From: Macrotis lagotis
Taxonomy: Eukaryota > Chordata > Mammalia > Peramelemorphia > Peramelidae
DNA length: 64,000 nucleotides
NCBI RefSeq assembly: GCF_037893015.1
Contig: NC_133660.1
Location: forward strand, 166,410,363 to 166,474,362
Direction of reading: 5' to 3'
In this document: piece by piece, positions 63,966 through 64,000 of the stretch
Numbering within the stretch: the stretch's first letter is position 1
Layout of the letters: each line of letters opens with the position of its first letter
Notes under the pieces: generated by a model
Seen by the model: only the letters and a program-made list of their open reading frames with translations
What the model was told of the DNA's origin: nothing
Database searches by the model: none
Translations under genes and position numbers: made by a program

Positions 63966-64000
63966 GTCTCAAGAATGAGAAATAGAAGAGAATTTTAAAT
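63966..64000 (+). mobile_element. Resumption of the interrupted L1 ORF1
   Basis: AAGAATGAGAAATAGAAGAG continues the Lys/Glu-rich ORF1 coiled coil that stopped at 61363. Only 35 bases are visible before the window ends. Confidence 0.5.

Overview
The window is mammalian nuclear DNA, most likely from an Australian marsupial. It is AT-rich, its genes are split by GT-AG introns, and it carries more than a dozen copies of a young tRNA-derived SINE of about 150 bp with an A-rich tail. That SINE (GGCTAGGTGGCG start, TAATAATTACCTAGCTGTGT middle) resembles the WSINE1 type of Australian marsupials, perhaps a dasyurid. Marsupial L1, HAL1-like, L2, MIR/THER1-like and MAR1-like relics are also present. The species assignment is inference.

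Three protein genes are supported, all recognised from conserved protein sequence. (1) The 3' part of FRYL (furry-like), + strand, 16 constitutive exons from 432 to the stop at 40067, with two candidate microexons and a 3'UTR of about 1.9 kb. (2) ZAR1 (zygote arrest 1), - strand, four coding exons from 50044 down to 47273, with a CpG-island first exon. (3) SLC10A4, - strand, three coding exons from 56633 down to 51229. The order FRYL - ZAR1 - SLC10A4, with FRYL facing the other two, matches the human 4p11-p12 neighbourhood as I know it. FRYL and ZAR1 are tail to tail across about 5.2 kb. ZAR1 and SLC10A4 are head to tail with about 1.2 kb between coding sequences. The genes do not form a pathway: FRYL is a large scaffold of the NDR/LATS kinase and morphogenesis system, ZAR1 an oocyte RNA-binding factor, and SLC10A4 an orphan vesicular transporter of neurons.

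Layout: 1-42 kb is FRYL exons in repeat-rich introns. 42-47 kb is intergenic and SINE-rich. 47-50.6 kb is ZAR1 and its GC-rich promoter minisatellite. 51-57 kb is SLC10A4. 57-64 kb is intergenic with old repeats, an antisense L1 3' end, and an L1 ORF1 region interrupted by a HAL1-like element running to the window edge.

I see no bacterial-type systems, CRISPR, operons or unknown multi-gene system. The observations most worth testing are two candidate in-frame microexons in FRYL (9 and 18 nt), four tandem 5' splice sites on a 16-bp repeat at the end of ZAR1 exon 1, an 86/75-bp GC-box minisatellite upstream of ZAR1, and the nested HAL1-in-L1 insertion.
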